Numbered from the stretch's first letter, positions 1-11,059 are shown. The stretch: DNA of 35,610 nt from Puerhibacterium puerhi (GCF_009846865.1 NZ_WUWN01000029.1:1-35610); one strand, 5' to 3'. Notes: generated from the letters alone by a model not told the origin. Numbers and translations are program-made.

Positions 1-2045
<2,045 letters not shown>

Positions 2046-2054
2046 CGGGGCGGG

Positions 2055-2891
2055 TCACGCCGCCGCCGGCGCCTCCGGGGCCTGCTCCGTCGCGGCGTTC
2101 GCGGGGCTGGCCGCGAGCACGACGCACCCCGCGACGGCGACGACGAGGGCGCCGGCGACCGGCGCCGCCCAGCCCGTCCGCACGGTGTCGCCGAGCAGGG
2201 CCACGCCCACGGCCCCGGGCACGACGACCTCGACGACTGCCTCGACCGCCGCCACCGCCCCCACGGTGCCGCGCTCGAGGGCCCGCAGGTAGCTGACGGT
2301 CCCGACGGCCCCGCAGACGACGACCGCCGCCGCGGACGGCTGCAGCACCGTCGCGAGCAGGTCGCCGGCCGCGTGGCTGCCCCGCGCGGCGACGGCCGCG
2401 CCGGAGTAGCCCAGGCCGCCGAGGCACGCGAGGAGGGCCGGCGGCCCGGCGCGGTACGCCGCGACGGCGGCGCCGGCGAGCACGGCGCCGGCGGACAGCA
2501 CGGCGGGGGTGAACCCGGGCGGCGGCGCGACGGCCGGCTGGTCGCCCGCCCCGGCGGCGAGCACCACCAGGGCGGCGACGACGGCGGCCACGGCCGCGGC
2601 GTCCACGGGCCGCAGCCGCGCGCCGAGCACGCGCGCCGCCAGCAGCACGACGACGACCAGCGACGACGCGAGCACCGTCTGCACGACGAACAGCGGCAGC
2701 CGGTCGAGCGCGGCGAGGGAGAGCAGCCAGGCGGCCCCGTCGATCGCGAGGGCGGCCAGGACCAGCGGCTGGCGTGCGACCGCCAGGCCGCGCGCGCGGC
2801 GCGTGCCGACCGCCTGCATCACGGTGGACACCCCGTAGCCGACGGCGGCGGCCAGGGCGGCGGCCAGCGCGACGGTCGCCGCGACGGTCAC
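2055..2891 (-). CDS. DMT-superfamily (EamA-like) membrane permease
   Basis: This is a 278-residue, almost wholly hydrophobic protein with about nine to ten predicted membrane helices, in the usual size range of drug/metabolite transporter proteins. Short Arg-rich loops (GTRRARGLAVARQP, LGARLRP) separate helix groups, and the second half starts around the AGAVLAGAAVAAYRAG segment. The GTG start at 2889-2891 overlaps the TGA of the upstream MprF-like gene (GTGA), which strongly supports this start and translational coupling. The substrate cannot be told from sequence. Coupling to a lipid-modifying-type membrane enzyme could mean a role in the envelope, but that is inference. It converges on the LuxR gene with only 9 nt between stops. 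Confidence 0.75.
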   Translation of the reverse strand: MTVAATVALAAALAAAVGYGVSTVMQAVGTRRARGLAVARQPLVLAALAIDGAAWLLSLAALDRLPLFVVQTVLASSLVVVVLLAARVLGARLRPVDAAAVAAVVAALVVLAAGAGDQPAVAPPPGFTPAVLSAGAVLAGAAVAAYRAGPPALLACLGGLGYSGAAVAARGSHAAGDLLATVLQPSAAAVVVCGAVGTVSYLRALERGTVGAVAAVEAVVEVVVPGAVGVALLGDTVRTGWAAPVAGALVVAVAGCVVLAASPANAATEQAPEAPAAA

Positions 2892-4717
2892 CGCGGTGCC
2901 CCGGCGCGCAGGAACCGCCCCAGGACCGGGATCTCGGTGACGCCCTCCGCCCCGGCGACGACCGCGGCCTGCGCGGCGACGTACTCGACGGAGTCGAGCA
3001 CGAGGTAACGGGGCAGCCATGCCGGGTCGAACCGGTCGTTGAACGACGCGAGCGTGGTGAGCTGGGTGCCCTGCGCCAGCCGCAGCAGCGCGGGCCGCAC
3101 CAGCGCGTCGAGCCGGGAGTCCCGGCCGCCCTCGACGACCTCGCGCAGCACGGCGAAGTTCAGGCCGAGCCCGCGCTCCCCGCGCCGGTCGAGCTCCTGG
3201 ATCGTGGCGACGACGGTGGCCTCGACGAGCCCGTTCGGTACGTCGTCGGCGTCGGTGCGCCGGCGCATCACGTCGAGGGACCAGCCGCCGACGTCCCGCG
3301 CCGGCACCCACTGGCAGAAGGCGTCCACGCGTCCCTGCGCGGACCGGGTCACCGACAGCAGCAGCCCGGTGTCCGCCGGGTCGGCCAGCCGGGACAGCGT
3401 CATGGAGAAGCCGCGCTCGGCCTCGCCCTGGCGCGACTCGCCGCTCATCGCCAGCAGCGCGGCGCGCAGCGGCTCGTCCAGGCGGGCCGGGTCGTGGAAG
3501 GTGGTCGTGTACCCCGCCCGGGCGACCCGGTTGACCGCCTGGCGCAGCGACTTGCGCGCCGACCCCGCGAGGCTGAACCCACGGCAGTCCACCACCGCCT
3601 CGTCGCCGAGGTAGACGGCGCGCAGCCCCGAGGCCTCGTAGACCGGCACCCACGCGGGCCCGGCGCCGACCACGGCGACCGACCAGCCGTAGGAGCCCGC
3701 GAGGTCCAGGAAGTCCGCCCAGGCCAGCTCGCGCTCGCCCGGCGGGCCGATCGGGTCGGGGGAGACCAGGGCCACGCCGCCGCGCACGGAGTACGCCACG
3801 ACGGCGTCGCCGTCGAGGTACCACTCCTTGTCGTCGCGCAGGGCGAAGTAGTCGAGCGTCCCGCCGCCGTGCCGCTGCACGACCCGGCGGGCACGCTCGC
3901 GGTCCGCGCGGTGCTGGGCGGCCGACGGGGTGGCCGGCCGGCTGGGCGAGAGCAGGGTCCACAGCAGCACGACCAGGAACGCCGCGCTGCCGGCGTAGTC
4001 GAGCGGGGCGAGCCAGCGGTCGACCCGGGCGACCTGGGCGGCGCTCGGGTCCCGCGTCGCGACGTACACCCGTGCGGCGAGCGCCACGGTGAGGACCAGG
4101 GCCAGGACGCCCGCGCCGACCAGCGCCGTGACCAGGACGGCCCGCCGGCCCGGGCGCACGGGGAACGCGCGCCGCTGGGCGGCCAGCCACCCGGCGGCGC
4201 CCAGCACGAGCACCGCCTCGAGCACGTCGAACCCCTTGGCGAGGTGCAGCAGGCCGGCCAGCGCGAGCATCGCCACCGTGCCGGCCCAGGCCAGCGCGCT
4301 GCCGCGGCGCAGTCCCCGGGCGGCGAGGAGCAGCACGACGGACACCACGAGGAGCGTCCGCGTCGCGGTGCCCGGCAGCAGGTCGGGGAGCACGTCCCGG
4401 TACACGGCGAGCACCCGCCACATGCCGCGCAGCAGGGACGACAGCAGGCTCAGCACCGCCAGGACGAGCACCACCCGGGATGCGACCGTGCGCACGCGCA
4501 CGCGCCGGCGGTGCTCGGCGAGCGGCGCCAGGACGTCCCGGGCGGTGTCGGGCGCGGTGGCTCCGGTGGCTCCGGTGCGTCCGTCGTCGGCGACGCGGTC
4601 GGCGCCCGCCGTCGCGGCGCCCTGCGGGGTGGCGTCCTGCGGGGCGGTGCCGGGCGGGGCGCCGTCCGGCGGGCGGCCCTCGGGCCCCGGGTACAGCACG
4701 TCGGTGGTGTCCGGCAT
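2888..4717 (-). CDS. MprF-like protein with C-terminal DUF2156 (phosphatidylglycerol lysyltransferase-type) domain
   Basis: The product is 609 residues. Residues 1-70 are Pro/Ala/Gly-rich and probably disordered. About six membrane helices follow at roughly 81-98, 121-136, 141-160, 164-180, 193-217 and 242-257. A cytosolic DUF2156 domain occupies about 290-605 (DYFALRDDKEWYLDGDAVVAYS, VSPDPIGP, ARKSLRQAVNR, GLNFAVLREV). In MprF and LysX relatives this fold moves an aminoacyl group from tRNA to a membrane lipid, lowering surface charge. The membrane part is shorter than the full MprF flippase, so transfer activity is likely but unproven. The ATG at 4715-4717 has a GGAGGG ribosome site about 4 nt upstream. 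Its stop overlaps the GTG of the permease gene, so the two form an operon. Confidence 0.8.
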   Translation of the reverse strand: MPDTTDVLYPGPEGRPPDGAPPGTAPQDATPQGAATAGADRVADDGRTGATGATAPDTARDVLAPLAEHRRRVRVRTVASRVVLVLAVLSLLSSLLRGMWRVLAVYRDVLPDLLPGTATRTLLVVSVVLLLAARGLRRGSALAWAGTVAMLALAGLLHLAKGFDVLEAVLVLGAAGWLAAQRRAFPVRPGRRAVLVTALVGAGVLALVLTVALAARVYVATRDPSAAQVARVDRWLAPLDYAGSAAFLVVLLWTLLSPSRPATPSAAQHRADRERARRVVQRHGGGTLDYFALRDDKEWYLDGDAVVAYSVRGGVALVSPDPIGPPGERELAWADFLDLAGSYGWSVAVVGAGPAWVPVYEASGLRAVYLGDEAVVDCRGFSLAGSARKSLRQAVNRVARAGYTTTFHDPARLDEPLRAALLAMSGESRQGEAERGFSMTLSRLADPADTGLLLSVTRSAQGRVDAFCQWVPARDVGGWSLDVMRRRTDADDVPNGLVEATVVATIQELDRRGERGLGLNFAVLREVVEGGRDSRLDALVRPALLRLAQGTQLTTLASFNDRFDPAWLPRYLVLDSVEYVAAQAAVVAGAEGVTEIPVLGRFLRAGAPR

Positions 4718-4737
4718 CGCGCCCTCCGTCGTCCGGC

Positions 4738-4845
4738 GGCGCACCCCTCGCCGGCCGGGCCCGACGAGGCCCCTCGCCGGTGCGCCGGCGCACCGCAGGC
4801 CTCCAGCATGACCCGCCGGGCGCGGGATCCGGGAGGGGGTGCGCC
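4738..4845. promoter_or_regulatory. Cluster of GGTGCGCC/GGCGCACC sites in a divergent intergenic region
   Basis: The 213-nt gap between the MprF-like gene and the fused ABC exporter holds the octamer GGTGCGCC, or its complement, four times: 4738-4745, 4779-4786, 4787-4794 and 4838-4845. The middle two abut and form a perfect 18-bp palindrome (4778-4795). An 11-bp direct repeat CCCCTCGCCGG also occurs at 4744 and 4770. The pattern looks like an operator array shared by the two divergent genes. No regulator gene is adjacent apart from the LuxR gene 2 kb away. Confidence 0.35.
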
Positions 4846-4915
4846 GGATCGGCCGCCCCGAGGCGTGCGGGGCCCGGCGCCGGAAAAGCCCTTCGGCCAG
4901 GTCAGCGGGCGGGCC

Positions 4916-4921
4916 TAGGGT
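4916..4921 (+). promoter_or_regulatory. -10 hexamer TAGGGT, near-leaderless, for the fused ABC exporter
   Basis: TAGGGT ends 9 nt before the ATG at 4931. No Shine-Dalgarno is visible, so transcription probably starts at or within a few bases of the start codon. A weak -35 candidate (TTCGGC, 4892-4897) lies 18 nt upstream. Confidence 0.5.
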
Positions 4922-4930
4922 GCGAGCATC

Positions 4931-7900
4931 ATGATCGACGCTCCCGCCCGCACCGCCCCGCGCCGCCCCGCGGACGCGCCCGCTCCCGACGACCCGTCCC
5001 GCACCCTCGACTGGCGCCGGCTGCGCAGCCCCGTGGCGGCGGCGGCGCTGGTCGCGCTCACCGTGGGCGCCGTCGGGGCCGCGCTGGGCACCGTCGTGGC
5101 GGGCTGGCTGGCCGAGGACGCGACGGTCGCCGGGGTGGCGCTGCTGGCGCTGTGCGTGGTCGGCGCGGCCGCCGTCGACACCGTCGGCCAGGTCGCCTGG
5201 GCCGGCGTCGTCGACCGCGCCGAGGGCCGCCTGCGCGGCGACCTGCTCAGCGCCGCCCTGCACCAGCCGCTGGGCACCCTGTCCGAGCAGGCGGTCGGCG
5301 AGGTGCTCGACCGCGTCGACGACGACACGCACGCCGTGGGCACGCTGGTGCGCCGCCAGCTGTGGGGGATGGGCCGCACCGTGGTCGGCTGCGTGCCGAT
5401 GTGGGTGGTGGCCGGCGTGACCTGGTGGCCCGCCTGGCTGCTGTTCCCGCTGCTGGCCGGCGTGACGGTGCTCGTGGTCAAGCCGTCGCTCGGCGAGATC
5501 GCCCGCCGCAAGGTGGTCGAGGAGCGGGCCTGGACCGACAACGCCGCCGCCTTCGAGGAGGCGGTGGCTGCGCGCGACGACCTGCGCACCAGCCTCGGCC
5601 AGGCGTTCGCCGTGCGCCGCCTGGCCGAGCTGTCCGCCGTCGTGCACCAGGCGCTGGACCACGTGCTGGTCGTCGAGACGCGCATGACCCGGCGCGCCGG
5701 CACCCTGCTGCACGCGCTGCTGGCCGCCGTCGCCGTGGCCGGCGTGGCGCTCGCGGCCGCGGGCGACCTGCCGGTGGCGCGCCTGGTGACCCTCTTTCTC
5801 GTCACCGCGTCGTTCGTGGGCCAGTTCGACCAGCTCGCCCGCAACCTGCCGGACCTGCAGGAGGGCCTGGGCGCCACCCTGCGCATCCGCGAGATGCTCG
5901 AGACGGAGCCGGAGCCCGCCGGCGGTGCGCCCGTGCCGGGCGGGCCGCTCGCGCTCGAGGTGCGCGACCTGCACTTCGCCTACGCCGAGGGCACGTTCGC
6001 GCTGCAGGGGGGTGCGCCTGCACGTGCCGGCCGGCCAGACGGTCGCGCTCGTGGGGCGCACCGGCTCCGGCAAGTCGACGCTCGCCTCGCTGCTGTCGCG
6101 GGCCGTCGAGCCGCCCCCGGGCACGGTGTTCCTCGGCGGTGTCGACGTGCGCGACATGGACCTGCAGGCGCTGCGCGCCGCGGTCGGGGTCGTCACCCAG
6201 CGCACCGAGATCCTCGCCGGGACGCTGGCGGAGAACATCGCGCTGTTCGCCGACGTGCCGCGCGGCGACGTCGAGGACGCCGTGCGCGAGCTGCGGCTCG
6301 AGGACTGGGTGGCCGGGCTGCCCGACGGCCTGGACACCCTGCTCGGCCCCGGCGGCACGTCGCTGTCGGCGGGGGAGGAGCAGCTGGTCGCGTTCGCCCG
6401 GCTGCTGGTGCGCGACGTGCAGGTGGTGGTCCTGGACGAGGCCACCGCGCGCATGGACCCGCTCACCGAGGCGCGCGTGGTCGCCGCCGCCGAGCGACTG
6501 CTCGGCGGGCGCACCGGCGTGCTCGTCGCCCACCGGCTCGGCACCGTCGAGCGCGCCGACCAGGTCGTCGTGCTCGACCACGGCCGCGTGGTGCAGCAGG
6601 GCCCGCGCACGCAGCTCGCCCGCGCGGACGGGCCGTTCCGCGCCCTGCTCGAGGCCAGCCGCGTCGCGGAGCAGCAGGCCGAGCCGGAGGCCGGGGAGGC
6701 GGCAGCGCAGGAGACGGTGCCGAAGACGGTGCAGGAGACAGGGCGGAGCGACGGGGAGGATCACGGGCAGGATCACGGGCAGGATCACGGGCAGGATCAC
6801 GGGCAGGACGGCGCCGCACCCCGTGCCGCGTCCCGTGCCCCGGCGGAGGGCCCGGCACAGGGCGCGGCGGACGCACCGGCGCCGGCCGTCGGCGCCCGCC
6901 GCCGCACCGGCACGCCGCCCCGGCTGGCGGACCCCGGCACCGGCCCGAGCCTGGCGCGCGGGATCGCGCACGCGCTCGTCGTGCGCCCGCGCTGGGGGCT
7001 GCTCGGCGGTGCGCTGTTCCTCGCCTCGAGCCTCTTCGCCGCCCAGGGCGCGCTCACCGGCTTCCTCTGGGGCCGCACCGTGGACGGGCTGCAGGCCGGC
7101 CGCACGCCGGTCGCCCTCGTGGCCGTCATGGTGGTGCTGCTGCTGTGCGTGTCGCTGTGCAACTCGCTGGCCTTCCGCGTCTACCCGCGGTGGTGGATCG
7201 AGCTGCTGCTGCGCGTGCGGATGGCGGTGCTGGTCGGCCAGACGCGCCAGCACCGGCTGCGCCGCACGCCGCCCGGCGAGGTGGTGGCCCGGGCCCTGGA
7301 CGCCGACCGGTTCGCCCGGTACGCCGACCGCTGGGTCGACCTCGTCAACGGCCTCGTGCTGGTCGCCGTCACCGCGCTGCTGAGCTGGTCGCTCCTGGCC
7401 GGCGCCGTGCTGCTGGCAGTGCTGGTCGTCTCCGCGGCGTGCGCCCTGCTGGGCCGGCCCGTCGCCGGCCGCTCCGCGGCGCGCTCCTCGGCGGCGCGCG
7501 CCGGGTTCGGGCGCGCCCTGGTGTCCGCGCTGGACGCCGCCCGCACGGTGAAGCTCGCCGCCCGCACCCCGCAGGTGCACGCGCACCTGCGCCGGGTCGA
7601 CTCCGGGCGGGTCGAGGCGGCAGTCTTCGAGCACCGCGTCCAGGCGGTGCTCGACGGCGTGCCGATCGTCATGGTCCAGGTCGGCGTCGTGGCGGCCTGG
7701 GTCGGGCTGCTCACCGGCGTGTGGGACCTGGCCAGCACCCTGCTCGTGGCGGGCGCGGTCAGCGGCTTCAACTGGTTCGGCACGGTGGCCGGCGCCGTCG
7801 TCACCGAGGCGCCCGGCACCCGCGCCTGGCAGCAGGCCACCAGCGGGTTCGCCGCGGGCGCGGACCTCGCGACGCTGCCGCCCGGCGTGGACCTGGCGGC

Positions 7901-8621
7901 CGGCGTCGCGCCCGCCCTGGCGCGCGAGCACCGCGACCGGCTCGAGCGGGTGGAGCTGCGCGGGATGTCCGCGGTGCACGACGACGGCACCGTGGGCGTC
8001 GAGGGCGTGGACCTGACGCTCGCCCGGGGCGAGCTGGTGCTGCTGCTCGGCCGGGTGGGGGCGGGCAAGTCCAGCCTGCTGTCGGCGCTCGCCGGGCTCA
8101 TGGAGCACACCGGCGAGATCCGCTGGAACGGCGCCGACGTCGCCGACCCCCAGAGGTTCCTGCGCCCGGGGCGGGTGGCGCACGTCGCGCAGGTCCCGCG
8201 CGTGCTGTCCGGCACGTTCGCCGAGAACGTGCGCCTCGACCACCCGCGCGACGTGGTCGGGCCGATCGAGGCGGCCCGGCTGACTGCCGACGTGGCCGAC
8301 GCCGGCGGCCCGGACGCGATGGTCGGGCACCGCGGCGTGCGGCTGTCCGGCGGGCAGGTGCAGCGCCTGGCGCTGGCCCGCGCCCTGGCCACCGACGCCG
8401 AGCTGCTCCTGGCCGACGACGTCTCCAGCGCGCTGGACGCGGCGACCGAGCTGGAGCTGTGGGAGTCGCTGCGCGCCCGCGGCACCACCGTGGTGGGCGC
8501 CACCTCCAAGCGCGCGGCGCTCGCCCGCGCCGACCGGGTCGTCGTCCTCGAGGACGGCAAGGTGGCCGACGTCGGGCCGTGGCGCGAGCTGGCCGGCCGC
8601 TGGGGGCACCTGGCCGGCTGA
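4931..8621 (+). pseudogene. Fused two-half ABC exporter (TMD-NBD-TMD-NBD), one-base frameshift
   Basis: With one G removed from the G6 run at 6007-6012 the frame encodes about 1229 residues; as given it shifts between FALQG and [15 protein letters not shown]. The order is TMD1 (about 35-300), NBD1 (Walker A GRTGSGKST near 375, signature LSAGEEQ, Walker B VVVLDEAT, switch His in VLVAHRL), a low-complexity linker with four DHGQ repeats (610-625), TMD2, and NBD2 (Walker A GRVGAGKSS near 1040, signature LSGGQVQ, Walker B LLLADD, no switch His: VVGATSKR). One ATP site is therefore canonical and the other degenerate, as in heterodimeric type IV exporters, but here on one chain. The substrate is unknown. 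The intact codon pattern downstream suggests the indel is recent or an assembly error. Confidence 0.8.
6759..6806 (+). repeat. Four tandem 12-bp units encoding (DHGQ)4
   Basis: GATCACGGGCAG is repeated four times without change, in frame, in the linker between the two halves of the fused ABC exporter. The flanks are Glu/Ala/Pro-rich. The unit is a multiple of three, so copy-number change would alter linker length without breaking the frame. Confidence 0.9.
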
Positions 8622-8627
8622 CGAGCG

Positions 8628-8657
8628 GGGCCGGCCGGGCACCAGCCCGGCCGGCCC
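8628..8657. terminator. GC-rich hairpin after the ABC exporter
   Basis: A perfect 13-bp stem (GGGCCGGCCGGGC and its complement) with an ACCA loop starts 7 nt after the exporter stop codon. There is no T-run, which is common for actinobacterial terminators. It may act on both strands, since the next gene is convergent. Confidence 0.6.
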
Positions 8658-8661
8658 GCCG

Positions 8662-8741
8662 CCGTGCTCCTGCGCCGCCGTGCTCCTGCGCCGCCGTGCT
8701 CCTGCGCCGCCGTCCTCCTGCCCCGCCGTCCTCCTGCGCCG
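8662..8741. repeat. Five tandem copies of a 16-bp unit
   Basis: The unit CCGTGCTCCTGCGCCG is present three times exactly, then twice with one or two G/C changes. The array fills the gap between the exporter terminator and the stop codon of the convergent SDR gene at 8749. There are no spacers between units, so it is a minisatellite and not a CRISPR array. Confidence 0.85.
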
Positions 8742-8748
8742 CCGCGGC

Positions 8749-9450
8749 TCAGGCGAGCGCCGGGTACAGCGCCTCCACCGGGGCCGAGAGCGCCGCCCGC
8801 ACGCCGCGCGTCGTGTCGTCGGCGAGCACCTCGTGGGCGCCGGCCTCCAGACCGTCGAGGATCTGCCGCACGACGTCGGCCGGGTCGTTCAGCGGCCCGG
8901 CCACCGGCACGCCGTCGTTCATGGGCGTGTCCGTGAAGGCGAGGTAGGCGCCGAGCACCTGCACCCCCTGGGGCGCGAGCTCGGCGCGCAGCGCGTTGGT
9001 CGCCGCCCACAGCCCCGCCTTGGAGACGCTGTACCCGTTGCCGATCGCGAGCCAACTGAGCACCGACGCGACGTTGACGATCGCGCCGCCGCGCTCCCGC
9101 AGCTGCGGCGCCAGCTCGCGGGCGAGCAGCAGCGGGCCCACCAGGTTCGTCTCCAGCTGCGCACGCACGTCCGCCAGGTCGCCGGTGAGCAACGAGCCGC
9201 GGCGCAGGATGCCGGCGTTGTTCACCAGCACCGTGACGCCCTCGGTCTCGGCGACGGCGCGCGCCACCGAGGCAGGGTCGGTGACGTCCAGCCGCAGGGG
9301 GACGACGCGGTCGTCGTCCCAGTCCCGCGGGGAGCGTGCCGCGGCGTACACGCGCGCCGCGCCCCGGTCCAGCCCCTGGCGCACGAGCTCGCGCCCGAGG
9401 CCTCCGTTCGCGCCCGTCACCAGCAGGGTCGCGCGGTCCAGCGAGGTCAT
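8749..9450 (-). CDS. Short-chain dehydrogenase/reductase (SDR)
   Basis: This 233-residue classical SDR has the Rossmann nucleotide loop TGANGGLG near the N-terminus, the Asp after the second strand pair (RLDVTDP), the NNAG motif, a catalytic Ser in VNVASVLSW, and YSVSK as the Tyr-x3-Lys pair. The family carries out NAD(P)-linked oxidation or reduction of hydroxyl and carbonyl groups; the substrate is not evident. The ATG at 9448-9450 is preceded by a strong GGAGGAGA site. Upstream on the same strand lie two hydrolase genes, but a hairpin separates them from this gene, so it probably has its own promoter in 9451-9545. That gap holds the palindrome CGACCGGTCG (9508-9517), a possible operator. 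Confidence 0.85.
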   Translation of the reverse strand: MTSLDRATLLVTGANGGLGRELVRQGLDRGAARVYAAARSPRDWDDDRVVPLRLDVTDPASVARAVAETEGVTVLVNNAGILRRGSLLTGDLADVRAQLETNLVGPLLLARELAPQLRERGGAIVNVASVLSWLAIGNGYSVSKAGLWAATNALRAELAPQGVQVLGAYLAFTDTPMNDGVPVAGPLNDPADVVRQILDGLEAGAHEVLADDTTRGVRAALSAPVEALYPALA

Positions 9451-9545
9451 CGTGGTCTCTCCTCCCGGCACGCCCCGGCGGCGCGCCCAGCGATCACGAC
9501 ATCGAGACGACCGGTCGCATTCCCGTGTCCGCCCACGGCGGACGT

Positions 9546-9567
9546 GGCGGGGCCGGCACGCCCCGCC
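9546..9567 (-). terminator. Hairpin at the 3' end of the hydrolase pair
   Basis: An 8-bp GC stem with a 6-nt loop lies immediately after the minus-strand stop codon at 9570-9572. A smaller hairpin (GTCCGCC/GGCGGAC, 9527-9543) follows. Together they probably end the hydrolase transcript before the SDR gene. Confidence 0.5.
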
Positions 9568-9569
9568 CG

Positions 9570-10283
9570 TCAGCTGCGCGGGACGTCGGCGGCCAGGCGC
9601 TCGACCTCCCGCACGACCCGCTCGACGAGCACCGGGTCGCCGAGGGGGCGGAAGTGGCCGGACAGCGGCAGCTCCACGTTGGTGGCACCCGTCAGGTGCC
9701 CCGTCTCCGGGATGTGCGGGTCGAAGCGCGGGTAGACGGCGGCGATGCGCTGGTTCACCGCCAGCTCGTCGGCCAGCGCCCGCAGCACCGGGTCGCGCGG
9801 GTCGAACGCGCGCAGCGCCCGGCCGAGCATGAACCGGGCGTACCGCGACCCGGAGAAGGGCGTGGCCACGGCCACCATCCCGGCCACCCGGCCACCGGCC
9901 GGCGAGAGCATGACGCGCTTGCCGATGAGCCCGCCCTTGCTGTGCGCCACGAGCACCGCCCCGCGCAGGTCGGTGCGCTCGAGGGCGGCCACGACGCGGT
10001 CGGCCGCCTCGGGGACCGGGCGGTCGTTGAAGCGCAGTTCGGGCACGGTGACGAGCGGGTGGCCGGCCGCCGCGAGGGGGCGCGCCACGGGCAGCAGGAA
10101 CTCCCAGGTCTCGTAGATGCCGGGCAGCAGGACCACCGGGGCGCCGCCGCCCGGCCCGGTCGGCAGCGCCGGCGGGGCGAGCACGTGCCGCGCCTGCTGC
10201 CACCCGGCGTAGGCGTAGTCGGCCGCCCACGCCCCCAGCCGGGAGACGAGCCCGCCCGCCGCGCGCCGCCGCCCGGGGCTCAC
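9570..10283 (-). CDS. Alpha/beta hydrolase (lipase/esterase type)
   Basis: The protein is 237 residues if started at the GTG at 10281-10283, which overlaps the stop of the upstream hydrolase as GTGA. An in-frame ATG at 10308-10310 would add nine residues inside the upstream gene. The oxyanion-loop strand VVLLPGIYETW precedes the nucleophile elbow VAHSKGGLIGK, the AHSKGG form seen in triacylglycerol lipase and PGAP1-like hydrolases. It continues with VAVATPFSGS, also typical of that group, and a late His in LPLSGHFRPL. It is probably cytosolic, as no signal peptide is visible. Translational coupling to the second hydrolase suggests joint expression. The natural ester substrate is unknown. Confidence 0.8.
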   Translation of the reverse strand: MSPGRRRAAGGLVSRLGAWAADYAYAGWQQARHVLAPPALPTGPGGGAPVVLLPGIYETWEFLLPVARPLAAAGHPLVTVPELRFNDRPVPEAADRVVAALERTDLRGAVLVAHSKGGLIGKRVMLSPAGGRVAGMVAVATPFSGSRYARFMLGRALRAFDPRDPVLRALADELAVNQRIAAVYPRFDPHIPETGHLTGATNVELPLSGHFRPLGDPVLVERVVREVERLAADVPRS

Positions 10284-11059
10284 CGCGCGCCCCGCGGCGT
10301 CGCGGCCCACGCCTCGCGCACGACGTCCGCCAGCCCCTGCGGGTCGGCGTCCATGGCGTGGTGGCCGCCGCGCACCGTGCGCAGCGCGCCGCGCGGGGCC
10401 AGCGACGCCAGGCGCGCCGCCCAGGCCTGCGGCGCGACGGGGTCGTGCCGCCCGCGCACGACCAGGACCGGGGCGTCCGTGCGCGGCAGCACGTCCTCGA
10501 GGCGGTGGCGCACGACGTGCCGCAGCTGGGCGAGGTAGTACGGCGGCCCGCAGCGCACGACGACGTCGACGAGCAGCACGGCCATGGCGCGCGGGCGCTC
10601 GCCCAGCGCGTCCAGCGCCAGCCGCGCCGCCTGCCGGGGGATCGACCGGGCACGCGGGTCGGCAGTCGGCCCGAGCAGCACCGCGCCGGCCGCCGCGCCC
10701 GGGTGGTCCGCGAGCAGCTGGCCCGCGACCTGCGTGCCCATCGAGTGGCCGAGCACGACCGGCGGTTCCAGGCCGGCGCCCGTGACGTGCTCGGCGACGT
10801 ACCGGGCGACGAGGTCGGTGTGCTCGGCGAGGGTGACGTCACGGCCGGGGTGCGGGGCGTCGCCGAACCCCGGCAGGTCGAGGGCGTGCACCGCGGCGTG
10901 CGGGGCGAGGCGGTCGACGAGCCGGCGGAAGGCCCGCGCGGACGACCCGACACCGTGCAGCAGCACCACCGCGCGGCCCGAGCCCACGGGCGGGGTGACG
11001 TGCCCGACGACCGTGAGGTCGCCGGCGCGGGTGTGCAGGGTCCGGGTGGGATGCGGCAT
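10280..11059 (-). CDS. Alpha/beta-fold hydrolase
   Basis: This is a 259-residue single-domain hydrolase. It has the oxyanion motif VVLLHGVGSS, the nucleophile elbow LGHSMGTQ, an acid residue in VVRGRHDPVAP and the catalytic His in RGGHHAMD, in the standard order. It resembles generic carboxylesterase or haloalkane-dehalogenase-like hydrolases; a specific substrate cannot be assigned. The start at 11057-11059 has a short TGAGG site just upstream. A second ATG at 11069-11071 would add four residues (MLRR). Its stop overlaps the start of the next hydrolase, so the two form an operon. It is divergent from the DinB-like gene, with about 75 nt between the starts. Confidence 0.85.
   Translation of the reverse strand: MPHPTRTLHTRAGDLTVVGHVTPPVGSGRAVVLLHGVGSSARAFRRLVDRLAPHAAVHALDLPGFGDAPHPGRDVTLAEHTDLVARYVAEHVTGAGLEPPVVLGHSMGTQVAGQLLADHPGAAAGAVLLGPTADPRARSIPRQAARLALDALGERPRAMAVLLVDVVVRCGPPYYLAQLRHVVRHRLEDVLPRTDAPVLVVRGRHDPVAPQAWAARLASLAPRGALRTVRGGHHAMDADPQGLADVVREAWAATPRGAR

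Noticed and set aside
8662-8741. Possible CRISPR array.
   Set aside because: The 16-bp units are tandem with no spacers, and no cas genes are present.
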